A DNA stretch of 64,000 bases. It comes from JAYEJB01 sp034716415. Its GTDB lineage: Bacteria > Patescibacteriota > Patescibacteriia > SG8-24. Location of the stretch: NCBI GenBank assembly GCA_034716415.1, contig JAYEJB010000059.1, forward strand, positions 1 to 64,000, given 5' to 3'. Both the position numbers and the translations under genes were made by a program. Within the stretch, counting starts at the first letter, position 1, and the number at the start of each line of letters is the position of its first letter. Shown here piece by piece: positions 34,977 through 43,436 of this stretch. Below the pieces are notes generated by a model. The model was not told the origin of the DNA. It searched no databases and was given only the letters and a program-made list of their open reading frames with translations.

Positions 34977-35633
34977 TCACCGCCAATTAAACATCCGTTC
35001 GACCACGTGAATCTCGCGCTCGTCTCCTCCCGCACTGGTCCACCTCACGTATGATCTGACGTCAATCCCGATCTTTTCGGTGGCGCAACTTTCACCGTCG
35101 GCCTTCAGTTCGTAATTGATGAAGTTGGACGTACTGCCGGCCACGACACTACAAAGCGCCCTGGTGTGCGTTATCCGACGAAAAAGCGTGGTATCGGTGC
35201 CAGCTGGCTGAGGAATCCCCTGAAGAAACATTCCCGGCTGTTCGGGTCCGCCGGTCACGACTTGTCTGTATACGGCGGTCTCGACATCATCGAGACTGCC
35301 TGCCCCGAAATCCATCGACCAGGACTTAGTGGCGGCATCGAATATGACGACGCCCGAGTAATCGAAGCCCGCACCCTCCAGACCCTGATCCCAGTCGTTT
35401 CCGGCCAGCCAGTTGGAATCGCGCATGGCCCTGACGACCTCCACGCCCTCTCTAGCCAGATTTGACGCGATGAGCCTGTTATCACTCTCCTTGGCCGCGT
35501 TGATCGAGCTTTGGACCAGCGTCAAAGCGGCCCCCACCGCAGTGACGATGATTCCTGAAGCCACGATCGCCTCAAGCAAGCTCTGCCCGGCGCTACGCGC
35601 TTTCATATTTTTATGTGCGCTCCTGGAGAACAT
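34977..35633 (-). CDS. Type IV minor pilin, PilV-like
   Basis: The 218-residue protein has the prepilin signature GQSLLEAIVASGIIVTAVG (near 17-35) after a basic leader. The mature domain carries VEVVRAMRDSNWLAGND (near 70), a stretch often seen in CPR PilV-like minor pilins. It begins 7 nt after the FimT-like gene and its stop is 2 nt before the next ATG. It should be cut by PilD and placed near the pilus tip. Confidence 0.8.
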   Translation of the reverse strand: MFSRSAHKNMKARSAGQSLLEAIVASGIIVTAVGAALTLVQSSINAAKESDNRLIASNLAREGVEVVRAMRDSNWLAGNDWDQGLEGAGFDYSGVVIFDAATKSWSMDFGAGSLDDVETAVYRQVVTGGPEQPGMFLQGIPQPAGTDTTLFRRITHTRALCSVVAGSTSNFINYELKADGESCATEKIGIDVRSYVRWTSAGGDEREIHVVERMFNWR

Positions 35634-35640
35634 AGTGATG

Positions 35641-36273
35641 TCATTCCACTGAAACCAGTCCGGAAATGCGGTTCACCGTCACTGATTGCTGCGTACCGGT
35701 ATGTTGATGCTCGAGAACGATCGTCGCGATGCCGTTTACGATAGAATCGTTGAAATACATCTTGGGTTTCGGCGGTTCAAATATGATATCCAGAACGTTC
35801 GCGTCATTCGGGGTCACTGACAGGATATTGACGAACGGCCCCGATGATATCGCATCGAACCTGACCGCCTCACCTGACTCATATCGCTTGCTTCCGTTCG
35901 TGTCGGCGAATACGATCAGCTCACGATTTTCGCCGGAAAGAGTCGATATCCTGACTCCCCACGCATCAGGTATGTCCTTCGTGCAGACACCGCCGCCGCA
36001 TTCCGAATCATTCCCTGACGGACAGACCTTGCCTTCGTCCGCACCGCCATGACAGAAAAAGATCGAATATCCGGCAACGGCCTGCGTCTGCGCTCTCCTG
36101 ACGGTCGATGCGACCAGCCGCGCAGACACCCTTAATTCATCACCTTGAGCACCGGCCCTGAAATTCGCCACGGCCATCGCAGTGATTACCGCGAATATCG
36201 ACAGCGAAATCAACATCTCGATGAGTGTGAATCCGCGCTGCCCTCGTTTTCTTCGCATGAATGATTGCGACAT
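35641..36273 (-). CDS. Type IV minor pilin, FimT/GspH-like
   Basis: The 210-residue protein starts with a short basic leader followed by GFTLIEMLISLSIFAVI, the classical prepilin cleavage site and hydrophobic helix. VASTVRRAQTQAVAG (near 53) is typical of GspH/FimT. The mature domain is beta-rich. The gene is 1 nt from the prepilin peptidase stop, so the two are co-transcribed. Confidence 0.85.
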   Translation of the reverse strand: MSQSFMRRKRGQRGFTLIEMLISLSIFAVITAMAVANFRAGAQGDELRVSARLVASTVRRAQTQAVAGYSIFFCHGGADEGKVCPSGNDSECGGGVCTKDIPDAWGVRISTLSGENRELIVFADTNGSKRYESGEAVRFDAISSGPFVNILSVTPNDANVLDIIFEPPKPKMYFNDSIVNGIATIVLEHQHTGTQQSVTVNRISGLVSVE

Positions 36274-36274
36274 A

Positions 36275-37075
36275 CTATAGCAGACCCATATACCAGCCCA
36301 GTATCACCTGACCGTAAAGCAAGGTGAATACAGTTCCCGCCGCCAGAAACGTACCGAACGGCAACTCGCTTTTCATGGTCTTCCTCTTGATGACCATCAA
36401 CGAAACACCGATCAATGCTCCGGCGACATAAGCGATGAACAGCGCGACCAGGATTAACGGATATCCAAGGACTGCCCCCATGAACAGACCTAGATAGACA
36501 TCACCGCCGCCCACCCATTTACCCTTGGACAATAGCCGCTGCAGCCAGAAGAATCCCCCGCCGATCGCGACACCGATCACAAGATGGGCGATATCCATCC
36601 CCAGTGCCACGTTCGCCGCAAGTGCGAGCACTGTAGCCGGAAGCGTAATCGAGCGCGGTATGAGCATGTAGCGCAGATCGTAGACGAATACGATCACCAG
36701 TACGGAAACCACGAACCAGCCAAGAAGTAAGTTCGCGAACGCGACCGCCCCGATAGACTCGGCTCCGACCGGAAAGGATGTCAATGCAACCATCAGAAAC
36801 AACAGGCCCGTGACTGCCTCAATAAAGAAATATGACGACCCTATCGGCAGGAAACAGTAGCGACACTTCCCTCTCAAGAGAAGGTAGCTGAATAACGGGA
36901 CTAGATCGAAGACCGACAGTCGATGCCTGCATTTCGGACAATAGGACCTGCCGTAAAGGAAGCTTTCCTTCGTCCGAAGGCGCCAGAGGACCGCGTTCAA
37001 GAAACTGCCGATCATGGCCCCAAACGCAAAAATAAATACCTGTAAAAATGGTAGCATACGACTGAATGATACCAT
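36275..37075 (-). CDS. pilD: Prepilin peptidase (A24 aspartic protease)
   Basis: PilD cuts the prepilin leader and methylates the new N-terminus. The 266 residues have eight membrane spans. The two catalytic aspartates are in VYDLRYMLIP (near 129) and GGGDVYLG (near 191). Two Cys-x-x-Cys pairs (CPKC near 41, CRYC near 64) mark the methylase domain. ATG at 37057 is a possible later start. It is the first of the minor-pilin block. Confidence 0.95.
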   Translation of the reverse strand: MVSFSRMLPFLQVFIFAFGAMIGSFLNAVLWRLRTKESFLYGRSYCPKCRHRLSVFDLVPLFSYLLLRGKCRYCFLPIGSSYFFIEAVTGLLFLMVALTSFPVGAESIGAVAFANLLLGWFVVSVLVIVFVYDLRYMLIPRSITLPATVLALAANVALGMDIAHLVIGVAIGGGFFWLQRLLSKGKWVGGGDVYLGLFMGAVLGYPLILVALFIAYVAGALIGVSLMVIKRKTMKSELPFGTFLAAGTVFTLLYGQVILGWYMGLL

Positions 37076-37095
37076 GATTCTTACCTATATTATAC

Positions 37096-37214
37096 CGGGG
37101 TTGAGGGTGTGGGAGCGTAGGGGTTAGAGAGTGAGAAAGTGAGAGGGTGAGAAAGATTCCAATCTCCGCTTTGTCCCCTTTCTCCACTCAATTTACCCCT
37201 TCTCCAGCTCCCCA
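37096..37214. repeat. Word-array hairpin, GAGAAAGTGAGAGG class
   Basis: The left arm carries GAGGGTGTGGGAGC and GAGTGAGAAAGTGAGAGG, and the right arm CCCTTTCTCCACTC and CCCCTTCTCCAGCTCCCC. It lies upstream of pilD and directly next to REP copy D. Confidence 0.65.
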
Positions 37215-37319
37215 CCTTTTTGTCATTGCGAGAAGGCCACAGCCGACGAAACAATCCCGTCGGCTTAAGCCTAAACCACGAGATTACTTCGGCCTTCGGC
37301 CTCGCAATGACAAAAAAGG
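37215..37319. repeat. REP-like palindrome, copy D
   Basis: CCTTTTTGTCATTGCGAG and CTCGCAATGACAAAAAAGG are the outer arms, with a GCCGACG and AATCCCG interior that is less well paired than in copies A-C. Confidence 0.8.
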
Positions 37320-37348
37320 AGCCCCGCTCTCAATCCCCGCCCCCCATA

Positions 37349-37382
37349 ATAAAGACTTCCGCGGAGGGCGGAAGTCTTTATA
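37349..37382 (-). terminator. Terminator of pilA
   Basis: AAGACTTCCGC and its complement pair around GGAGGG, with T-rich flanks on both sides. It lies about 50 bp past the pilA stop. Confidence 0.85.
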
Positions 37383-37433
37383 TTGCCGAATTCGGCCACG
37401 AACCGCCCTGTTCATACAAGGCGGCAACGAAGC

Positions 37434-37898
37434 TTATTGAATGCCGTTTGCACTGCCAGTGTGTGCTCCAGCGGTTAAGTCACCGACTGTGCCACCGATG
37501 CAGAACAAAAGCGTGTACCCACTACCACTGCCCGTTTGGGTATAGTCGTACGGGTTGGTTGACGTCGTACATGTACCGTCAGCAGGCGTAGGAGCGGACG
37601 GGACGAGACCCATGTAAGTGGTGTTTGAACCACATGTGGCCTGCCAGCCGTTCGAACACAGAGCCACAGCTCCGGTTTCGCCGAGGTAACCGGTCGGATC
37701 CGCCGGGTAACCGTTCTGGTCGGCAAAGTACAGCTCAAGTGCGGTCTGGACCTGTTTGATGTCCGCGACACGCTTCGAGTCACGAGATTTCTGACGAGCG
37801 CTGTTGAGAGCGACGACGGCCAGCGTTGAGAGCAGACCGATGATCGCGATAACGACCAGCAGCTCGATCAGTGTGAAACCTTTATTAGTTTTGCGCAT
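37434..37898 (-). CDS. pilA: Major type IV pilin
   Basis: PilA is the main pilus fibre subunit. The 154 residues begin MRKTNKGFTLIELLVVIAII, a short basic leader, the G-F cleavage site with Glu at +5, and the hydrophobic helix. SARQKSRDSKRVADIKQVQ (near 38-56) is the spine of GspG-like CPR pilins. Two cysteine pairs near 86-118 may form disulfides. A strong GGGAGG ribosome-binding site precedes ATG 37898, and the gene has its own promoter and terminator, consistent with the high level needed for a major pilin. Confidence 0.92.
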   Translation of the reverse strand: MRKTNKGFTLIELLVVIAIIGLLSTLAVVALNSARQKSRDSKRVADIKQVQTALELYFADQNGYPADPTGYLGETGAVALCSNGWQATCGSNTTYMGLVPSAPTPADGTCTTSTNPYDYTQTGSGSGYTLLFCIGGTVGDLTAGAHTGSANGIQ

Positions 37899-37928
37899 AT
37901 TACACCTCCCTTCGGGTTAGAGATTTTC

Positions 37929-37986
37929 CTCCAGACGTCTGGAGATGACATGAAATAAATATCCACATGTCCTTTAAATTATATCA
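37929..37986 (-). promoter_or_regulatory. pilA promoter (extended -10) and 16-bp leader palindrome
   Basis: TGATATAAT on the minus strand (37978-37986) is an extended -10 box. It leaves a leader of about 75 nt before pilA. Within it, CTCCAGACGTCTGGAG at 37929-37944 is a perfect 16-bp palindrome that could be an operator or an mRNA-stabilising hairpin. Confidence 0.55.
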
Positions 37987-38044
37987 CACACGCATAAGTT
38001 CGTTTATAGCTGGCGAGTCAAGTTGAGAAACCTGGGAGTGGTAC

Positions 38045-38136
38045 GGGCGGGAAGCGGGAAGCGGGAGGCGGGAAGAAGTGTCATAAAATTATGAATACCT
38101 CCCGCCTCAAGCCTCGTGCTTCCCGCTTCCCACCCA
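38045..38136. repeat. Word-array hairpin, GCGGGAA class
   Basis: GGCGGGAAGCGGGAAGCGGG on the left faces CCTCCCGCCTCAAGCC and TGCTTCCCGCTTCCC on the right, around an AT-rich loop. It lies between the pilC end and the pilA promoter region. Confidence 0.8.
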
Positions 38137-38151
38137 CCGTTTCACAATAAC

Positions 38152-38177
38152 AAAAAGACAGGATTGCTCCTGTCTTG
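38152..38177 (-). terminator. Terminator of the pilM-pilC transcript
   Basis: AAGACAGGA/TCCTGTCTT pair around a 4-nt loop and are followed on the minus strand by T5. It is 35 bp past the pilC stop. Confidence 0.85.
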
Positions 38178-38212
38178 CCCCTATCCTACTATCAAGCTAT
38201 CCCGAAAGCTGT

Positions 38213-39421
38213 CTAGAACTGCGTGGCCATGTTGTACATTGGGAGGAGGATAGCGGCCACCATCACCCCCACAGCCACGCCCATAACCATCATTATCAAC
38301 GGCTCAATGGCGTGTACAAGATTGGATACGGCGTGCGACAGCTCCCTGGTATAGAAATCCGTCAATTTAGCCAGGACCTCGGCCAAGCGCCCGGTCTCTT
38401 CCCCGACTGATATCATTTGGGGGACCATGTCCGGCATGGAACGCTCCCGAACGAATACAGAAGTCAGCGGATTACCATCCGAAACCTCCCTCTTCGTTTC
38501 CATCAGCTGCTCCCTATAATAGGCGTTACCCACGACATCGGAACTTATCTGCAGACCGCTCGGAATATCCACACCCCCGGTAATCATCGTCCCGAAGCTC
38601 TGCGTAAACCGGACGACGTAAATCATTTTCAAGATATTACCGAAAATAGGAAGGTACAACTTATACTTGTCCCAGATATATCGCCCAGTCTTCGTGCTCG
38701 TCCACCACTTGAAACCCCCAATGGCGAGAAACGCCGCCACAATGATGTGAATCGCATAGACCTTGAAGAAGCCGCTGGTGACGATCAGCAGTTCCGTGGT
38801 CCACGGAAGGTCGGTACCGGATTGCGACAACACTTCGGTCAACTTGGGAATAACGAACGCCATCATGACGAACCCGACGATGACCAGACCGATAAGAATG
38901 AATATCGGGTAGATCATCGCCCCCCGTATCCGCTGGTTCAGGTCGTAATCCTTCTCCATCTGATCAGCCAGATAGTTCATGATCTCTTCAAGCCGGCCAG
39001 TGGTCTCTCCAGACCGCACCATGTGGACGAAAAACTCCGAGAAGGCATTCGGGTGGCGCTCCAACGCGCCGGACAGCGCGGTTCCCGCCTCCACTTCATC
39101 CGCCACCTCCAGCAGGATCTTGTGCAATCGAGGATTCTTAGTCTGCCTGGCAACGGTCTGCAATGATTGCACGAGCGGAACAGCGGCACCCATCAGCACT
39201 GAAAACTGGCGGGAAAAGATCACGATATCCTTGATCGGAATCTTGTTGAAGAACGGCAATTCAAACTCGAACACCCCGGCCTTCTTCGCCTCCTCCAACG
39301 AAACGACAAAAAAACCCCTATCCCTTAGGGTCTCCATAGCGATTTCCGATGTGGGTGCTTCAATAGCACCTGTAATCGCCTGACCTTCCTTGTCTCTTAC
39401 GCGGTAATCGAACCTTGGCAT
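38213..39421 (-). CDS. pilC: Type IV pilus inner-membrane platform protein
   Basis: PilC anchors the pilus motor in the membrane and recruits PilB. The 402 residues contain the two GspF domains, each with a three-helix cytoplasmic bundle and membrane spans (about 168-190, 215-235 and 375-400). FSRQFSVLMGAAVPLVQSL (near 69-87) and its second-half counterpart FTQSFGTMITGGVDIPSGL are the family signature. The gene is last in the pilM-pilC string and 69 nt after the response regulator. Confidence 0.95.
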   Translation of the reverse strand: MPRFDYRVRDKEGQAITGAIEAPTSEIAMETLRDRGFFVVSLEEAKKAGVFEFELPFFNKIPIKDIVIFSRQFSVLMGAAVPLVQSLQTVARQTKNPRLHKILLEVADEVEAGTALSGALERHPNAFSEFFVHMVRSGETTGRLEEIMNYLADQMEKDYDLNQRIRGAMIYPIFILIGLVIVGFVMMAFVIPKLTEVLSQSGTDLPWTTELLIVTSGFFKVYAIHIIVAAFLAIGGFKWWTSTKTGRYIWDKYKLYLPIFGNILKMIYVVRFTQSFGTMITGGVDIPSGLQISSDVVGNAYYREQLMETKREVSDGNPLTSVFVRERSMPDMVPQMISVGEETGRLAEVLAKLTDFYTRELSHAVSNLVHAIEPLIMMVMGVAVGVMVAAILLPMYNMATQF

Positions 39422-39490
39422 GGGACTGGGGACGAATCCTTAATGCTGACAATCAATTGCCAGCTTTTCGCGGCGCCCTGAGTTTACCAA

Positions 39491-39880
39491 TCACTCGACC
39501 TTAAGTACCGCCTTGATCTTCTCGACCGCCTCCGCCGGCACGAAGTGCGCCTTTATGAGATAGTCTTGGGCTCCGGCTTCCAGGGCTTGTTCGATATCCT
39601 CTTTCTGGCCCAGGTTAGTAAGCATGATCACGGGAATACCCTTCGTCGCCTCGTCCTGCTTGAGCCGCTTGAGTGTCTCGAAACCGTCCAGCTTGGGCAT
39701 CAGGACGTCTAGCAGGATTATATTGGGTTTCTCCTCGCCCGCTGCCTTCAGTCCCTCCTCACCGTCCCTCGCGGTCACGACCTGAAATCCCTCAAGCTCC
39801 AGCTTGGTCGCATAGATACCGGAAAGGAACGCGTCGTCGTCCACGATAAGCACCTTGTTTTTTCCGCCTTCTTCAGACAT
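39491..39880 (-). CDS. CheY-like single-domain response regulator
   Basis: The 129 residues are a receiver domain alone: the acidic pair DDDAFLSG (near 14), the phosphorylated Asp in IILLDVLMPKLDG (near 57), Thr in MLTNLG and Lys in DYLIKAHF. There is no output domain, so it must act by protein contact, probably on pilus extension. It sits between pilB and pilC on the same strand. The partner kinase is not in the window. Confidence 0.93.
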   Translation of the reverse strand: MSEEGGKNKVLIVDDDAFLSGIYATKLELEGFQVVTARDGEEGLKAAGEEKPNIILLDVLMPKLDGFETLKRLKQDEATKGIPVIMLTNLGQKEDIEQALEAGAQDYLIKAHFVPAEAVEKIKAVLKVE

Positions 39881-39902
39881 AAGGTTTTCGTCTGGGGGTA
39901 AA

Positions 39903-41648
39903 TCAATCTGCGGTGACCCTCATCACCTCCTCAATTGTAGTTAATCCTTCCAAAGCTTTCAACAGCGCGTCCTGACGCAGGTTTATCATCTGCTGATCCT
40001 GGACCGCGGCCCGGACCTCCTCCGCCGGAAAACCTCTTGTCACCAACCGCTCCAACTTATCGTCGAATACGATCATTTCTGCCATGGCCACACGACCGAC
40101 GAAGCCGGAATCCTGGCATCTGATACACCCACGACCTTTATAGAATACGGGCGAAGCGGATTTGTCCAGTCCCACCTCCTGAAAATACTCGTCGGGAATC
40201 TCTTTCAGTTCTTCGATCACACCTCGCTCGACTTCAGCCGGCAGCGCCACCTTGGCCTTGCAACGCTCGCAGATCTTCCGAGCCAGACGCTGGGCTATGG
40301 CGACATTAATCGTAGCACCGAGCAGGAACGGTTCCACGTGCATGTCGACCAGGCGCGGAACCACGCCGACAGCATCGTTCGTGTGCAGGGTCGAAAAGAT
40401 CAGGTGACCGGTAAGGGCGGCATGAACAGCCAGCTCAGCCGTCTCCCCATCACGGATCTCACCTACCATTATGATGTTCGGGTCCTGACGCAATATGGAA
40501 CGCAATCCGGCAGCGAACGTAAACCCTACAGCGGGCCTGATCTGTGACTGATTGACGCCCTTTATCTGATACTCCACCGGATCTTCGAGGGTCGAGATGT
40601 TCACGCCATCCTCATTCCTCATGTTCAGTATCGTAAAGAGTGTCGTCGACTTACCGCTACCGGTCGGACCGGTGATCAGGAACATGCCGTGTGGCTGTCG
40701 AATCTGTTCTTTGATCAACTCGACGTATCTCGGACGGAAGCCGAGCTCATGAAGTTGCGGCACTCCCCTTGTCGTATCCAAGATACGCATGACGACCTTC
40801 TCGTTATCCGTCAACGGAAGGGTCGAGATGCGGAAGTCGATGATCCTGTCTCCGATCGTGTCCCGAATCCTGCCGTCTTGCGGAATACGTGTCTCGTCTA
40901 GTTTCAGGTTCGCGAGAACCTTGATGCGCGAGACGATGGACGGATGGATATATTTCGGGAGAGTGATGGATGTGCGCAATACCCCGTCCACACGATACCT
41001 CACCCTTGTCTCCTCTCCATAGGGTTCGATGTGAATGTCGGAGGCGTTTCCCTCGACGGCATGTTTCAGGATCACCGATACGATCCGTGAAACCGGCGCC
41101 CCTTTGATCACCTCTTCGATGTGCTCTTCCGCCTTGACTTCTAACTCCTCCGGCCCCTCGAACTTCTCCTTGGCCACTTCGAGGGCGTGTTCGACCTCCT
41201 TGCCGAGCTCCCGATATTTCTTGAAGGCTGCATCGTATGAAGCCTTGGATATGATGTGATACCGCGGCTTGAACTTGTTGGTCCTGGCGAGAAAATCAAT
41301 CGCCTGCGCGGCCCGCATGGCCCGTGGCTCAAGCATGCCTATGCTCACCAGATCATCGACCTTGGCGAAAGCGACGGCCTTATTGTTGTCGGCGACCTCC
41401 TGCGGGATCAGGTTAAGCACGTCGAGCGCGATCTCCTGACCGACCAGATCGGCATAGGGAATACCCAAAACCGTGCCCCTGGCCTTCACCAGAAGCTCAT
41501 CATCGACCAATCTCTTCTCCGCGATAAGCTTCTCGTAGGACTTACCGCTTTCACCCTGCTCCGTGATCAGCTCCTTGTATTGCTCCTCTGTTATCTGACC
41601 GGTCTCGAGCAGGATGTCCAAGAGTTCTGTGCCCTTCTTATTCGCCAT
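39903..41648 (-). CDS. pilB: Type IV pilus extension ATPase
   Basis: PilB powers pilus assembly. From ATG 41648, 7 nt after the previous stop, it has 581 residues. The N-terminal MshEN-like part (about 1-150) has GIPYADLVGQEIALD-type words. The ATPase core has Walker A GPTGSGKST (near 328), the Asp box and Walker B (IIMVGEIRDGETA near 390), and a His box. A Cys4 zinc site (CERCKAKV near 462 and CIRCQDSGF near 508) is typical of PilB/GspE. A longer frame to 41798 is less likely. Confidence 0.95.
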   Translation of the reverse strand: MANKKGTELLDILLETGQITEEQYKELITEQGESGKSYEKLIAEKRLVDDELLVKARGTVLGIPYADLVGQEIALDVLNLIPQEVADNNKAVAFAKVDDLVSIGMLEPRAMRAAQAIDFLARTNKFKPRYHIISKASYDAAFKKYRELGKEVEHALEVAKEKFEGPEELEVKAEEHIEEVIKGAPVSRIVSVILKHAVEGNASDIHIEPYGEETRVRYRVDGVLRTSITLPKYIHPSIVSRIKVLANLKLDETRIPQDGRIRDTIGDRIIDFRISTLPLTDNEKVVMRILDTTRGVPQLHELGFRPRYVELIKEQIRQPHGMFLITGPTGSGKSTTLFTILNMRNEDGVNISTLEDPVEYQIKGVNQSQIRPAVGFTFAAGLRSILRQDPNIIMVGEIRDGETAELAVHAALTGHLIFSTLHTNDAVGVVPRLVDMHVEPFLLGATINVAIAQRLARKICERCKAKVALPAEVERGVIEELKEIPDEYFQEVGLDKSASPVFYKGRGCIRCQDSGFVGRVAMAEMIVFDDKLERLVTRGFPAEEVRAAVQDQQMINLRQDALLKALEGLTTIEEVMRVTAD

Positions 41649-41655
41649 AATGAAA

Positions 41656-41946
41656 TCACTCCTCTTCGTCGGTCTTCGGTGTCCTGAACGGCACCTCGCT
41701 GCCGACATTGCCGACATTCCAGGGGTCGACCGGCGCGGCAAATGTATCCAGACCCTTGTAGACGCCCCGATTGAAAAGGTTATCCCGTTCTCCCTCATCG
41801 AATATCAGCTGCGGGAGTGCCGGAGGAAGCTGAACCGCCATACCGGGTTTTGGGACGAAACGATGTCTATTGAAGAACACCAATACACCAGCGATGACCA
41901 CCAGTAACGCTATGAATAGTACAATCTGTTTTTGCTCTTTATTCAT
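41656..41946 (-). CDS. 96-aa pilus-locus membrane protein, PilP position
   Basis: The 96-residue protein has one N-terminal span (about 8-24, VLFIALLVVIAGVLVFF) and a short Pro-rich extracytoplasmic part ending in acidic residues. It lies between pilO and pilB, where other systems carry pilP, but shares no clear sequence motif with PilP and has no lipobox. It may be a small alignment-complex subunit special to CPR pili. Confidence 0.6.
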   Translation of the reverse strand: MNKEQKQIVLFIALLVVIAGVLVFFNRHRFVPKPGMAVQLPPALPQLIFDEGERDNLFNRGVYKGLDTFAAPVDPWNVGNVGSEVPFRTPKTDEEE

Positions 41947-41960
41947 GGTCTATACATCGA

Positions 41961-42575
41961 CTAAATCCTGTCCGGAAGCAGCGGCGCCGTCGGGGCCGCC
42001 TGAACAGGAGTGAACCCCGGCTCTATGAAATATGCTGTCAGAATCACGCTGTAATCCGTCCCGCCGGACGAAAAAGTCACTGACTCGATATCGGACACCC
42101 GCACGAGACGTTCGAGATCATTCAGTAAATTCTGGAATTCCTGATACGTGCCGCCCGCGAGACTGAGTGAAATACGCACTTTCTTGACCCCATGAGGACC
42201 GGTCGTCGCTTCGTCGACGACCGTATCTATCGAAACCAGCACAAGGCCGTTGCCCTGAGCTATCGCATCCATCTGCACGTATAGGTTCGGCTCGTCCGGC
42301 TTGTCTGGGAGTATCGTCGGTATCTTACTGACATGATCCTTGTGAACTTGCTCGAATTGCTCTTTTTCTTCGATGATTCGACTCAAATAAGCCTGATAGT
42401 CACCTAACCGCGCCTCCAAGGGCTTCAGGTCAAGCGATCCGCCGGGCATCAGATGACCTATCTTCGGCATGAACAGAAGGAAATATGCCCCCACGCCGTA
42501 CGACAAGACGACCACCACGATTATGACCGGGAGATACTTTACGATCGGCGATTTCTCCTTCTTCTCCTCCTCCAT
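41961..42575 (-). CDS. pilO: Type IV pilus alignment protein PilO-like
   Basis: The 204-residue protein has one membrane span (about 15-35, PVIIVVVVLSYGVGAYFLL), a coiled coil (about 48-75), and a ferredoxin-like C-terminal domain (VRISLSLAGGTYQEFQNLL near 133). ATG 42575 lies one base past the pilN stop (TAATATG), the layout of coupled genes. PilN and PilO form the periplasmic frame that links PilM to the pilus. Confidence 0.85.
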   Translation of the reverse strand: MEEEKKEKSPIVKYLPVIIVVVVLSYGVGAYFLLFMPKIGHLMPGGSLDLKPLEARLGDYQAYLSRIIEEKEQFEQVHKDHVSKIPTILPDKPDEPNLYVQMDAIAQGNGLVLVSIDTVVDEATTGPHGVKKVRISLSLAGGTYQEFQNLLNDLERLVRVSDIESVTFSSGGTDYSVILTAYFIEPGFTPVQAAPTAPLLPDRI

Positions 42576-42576
42576 A

Positions 42577-43350
42577 TTACTGACCGTTACCGTTTCCGGA
42601 ACCGTTGACGACGACGTCTCCGTTTCCACCGGCCCCTGCCTCGTTCCATACGTCCTGATTCAACTTAAGCACCATCCCGAACGATACCCCTAGGATATTG
42701 CCGACCTCATCGATATTGGCCGATGCTGAAGAGGTTATCACTTCATCGACCATAGGATCCTCCCGAAGGATGACGATCTGCTCCGCCACGTCGCGGTACG
42801 TCTGCCCCATCGCATCAAGTGTAACCACACCACTGGCATAGTCACCGGAAAAGTTCAGAAAAAGCACGGAAGGCTTGGTGCGGCTCTGGATGTAATCGAA
42901 TAACGAAGACCAGTAGACGTGACTGTCCAGGAGGTCGGTGGCCGCGCGGACGCGCGAATCGAAAAGAGTCATGGTCTTCGTGCTGTCCTCGCTTTCCCGT
43001 ATCTGCTGAGTCACTTCCGTTAGCGTCTGCTGAAGTTCCTGTCTGTGCACATTGGCCTCGGCTTCCCGCTTGGACACGAACAGGAACGCACCGCCGATGA
43101 TGATGGTTTCGATGATGAGCACGGCGAAAAGAATGACCAATTGTCGACGCATGTCCGCCCCCTTCTCCTCTCTTTCCCCGGATGGCATCAAAGAAACCCG
43201 AAGACCCCCCATGAATCCGGAGGGTTCCGCCTCTTTCTTTTCGGGTGAGGGCGGAGGCGACGGGATAGGCAAAGCTCCGGAACCGGTCGGCTTTTCGGCC
43301 GGTCCTGCGCCTTCCTGCCCTTTTGCGTTGTCCCCTTGAAAAAGGTCCAT
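42577..43350 (-). CDS. pilN: Type IV pilus alignment protein PilN-like
   Basis: The 257-residue protein has a Pro/Glu-rich cytoplasmic head with SLMPSGE (near 54), which corresponds to the PilM-binding segment of PilN. One membrane span (about 72-91) follows, then a coiled coil and a ferredoxin-like domain (SRTKPSVLFLNFSGDY near 148). The last 20 residues are a Gly/Asn tail. It is coupled to pilO and lies after pilM with a word array between. Confidence 0.85.
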   Translation of the reverse strand: MDLFQGDNAKGQEGAGPAEKPTGSGALPIPSPPPSPEKKEAEPSGFMGGLRVSLMPSGEREEKGADMRRQLVILFAVLIIETIIIGGAFLFVSKREAEANVHRQELQQTLTEVTQQIRESEDSTKTMTLFDSRVRAATDLLDSHVYWSSLFDYIQSRTKPSVLFLNFSGDYASGVVTLDAMGQTYRDVAEQIVILREDPMVDEVITSSASANIDEVGNILGVSFGMVLKLNQDVWNEAGAGGNGDVVVNGSGNGNGQ

Positions 43351-43359
43351 GCTTATTGA

Positions 43360-43436
43360 GTCAGGGAGTACAGGAGTATGGAAGTATAGAAGTAATTCTT
43401 TCTCGCTTCTATGCTTCTGTACTCCTGAACTTGTCC
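43360..43436. repeat. Word-array hairpin, CAGGAGTATGGAAGTA class
   Basis: GGGAGTACAGGAGTATGGAA and GTATAGAAG on the left face CTTCTATGCTTCTGTACTCC on the right. Same class as 3351-3430. It fills the pilM-pilN gap. Confidence 0.8.

Noticed and set aside
41656..41946. Calling the 96-aa gene pilP
   Set aside because: Position fits but no PilP motif or lipobox is visible.
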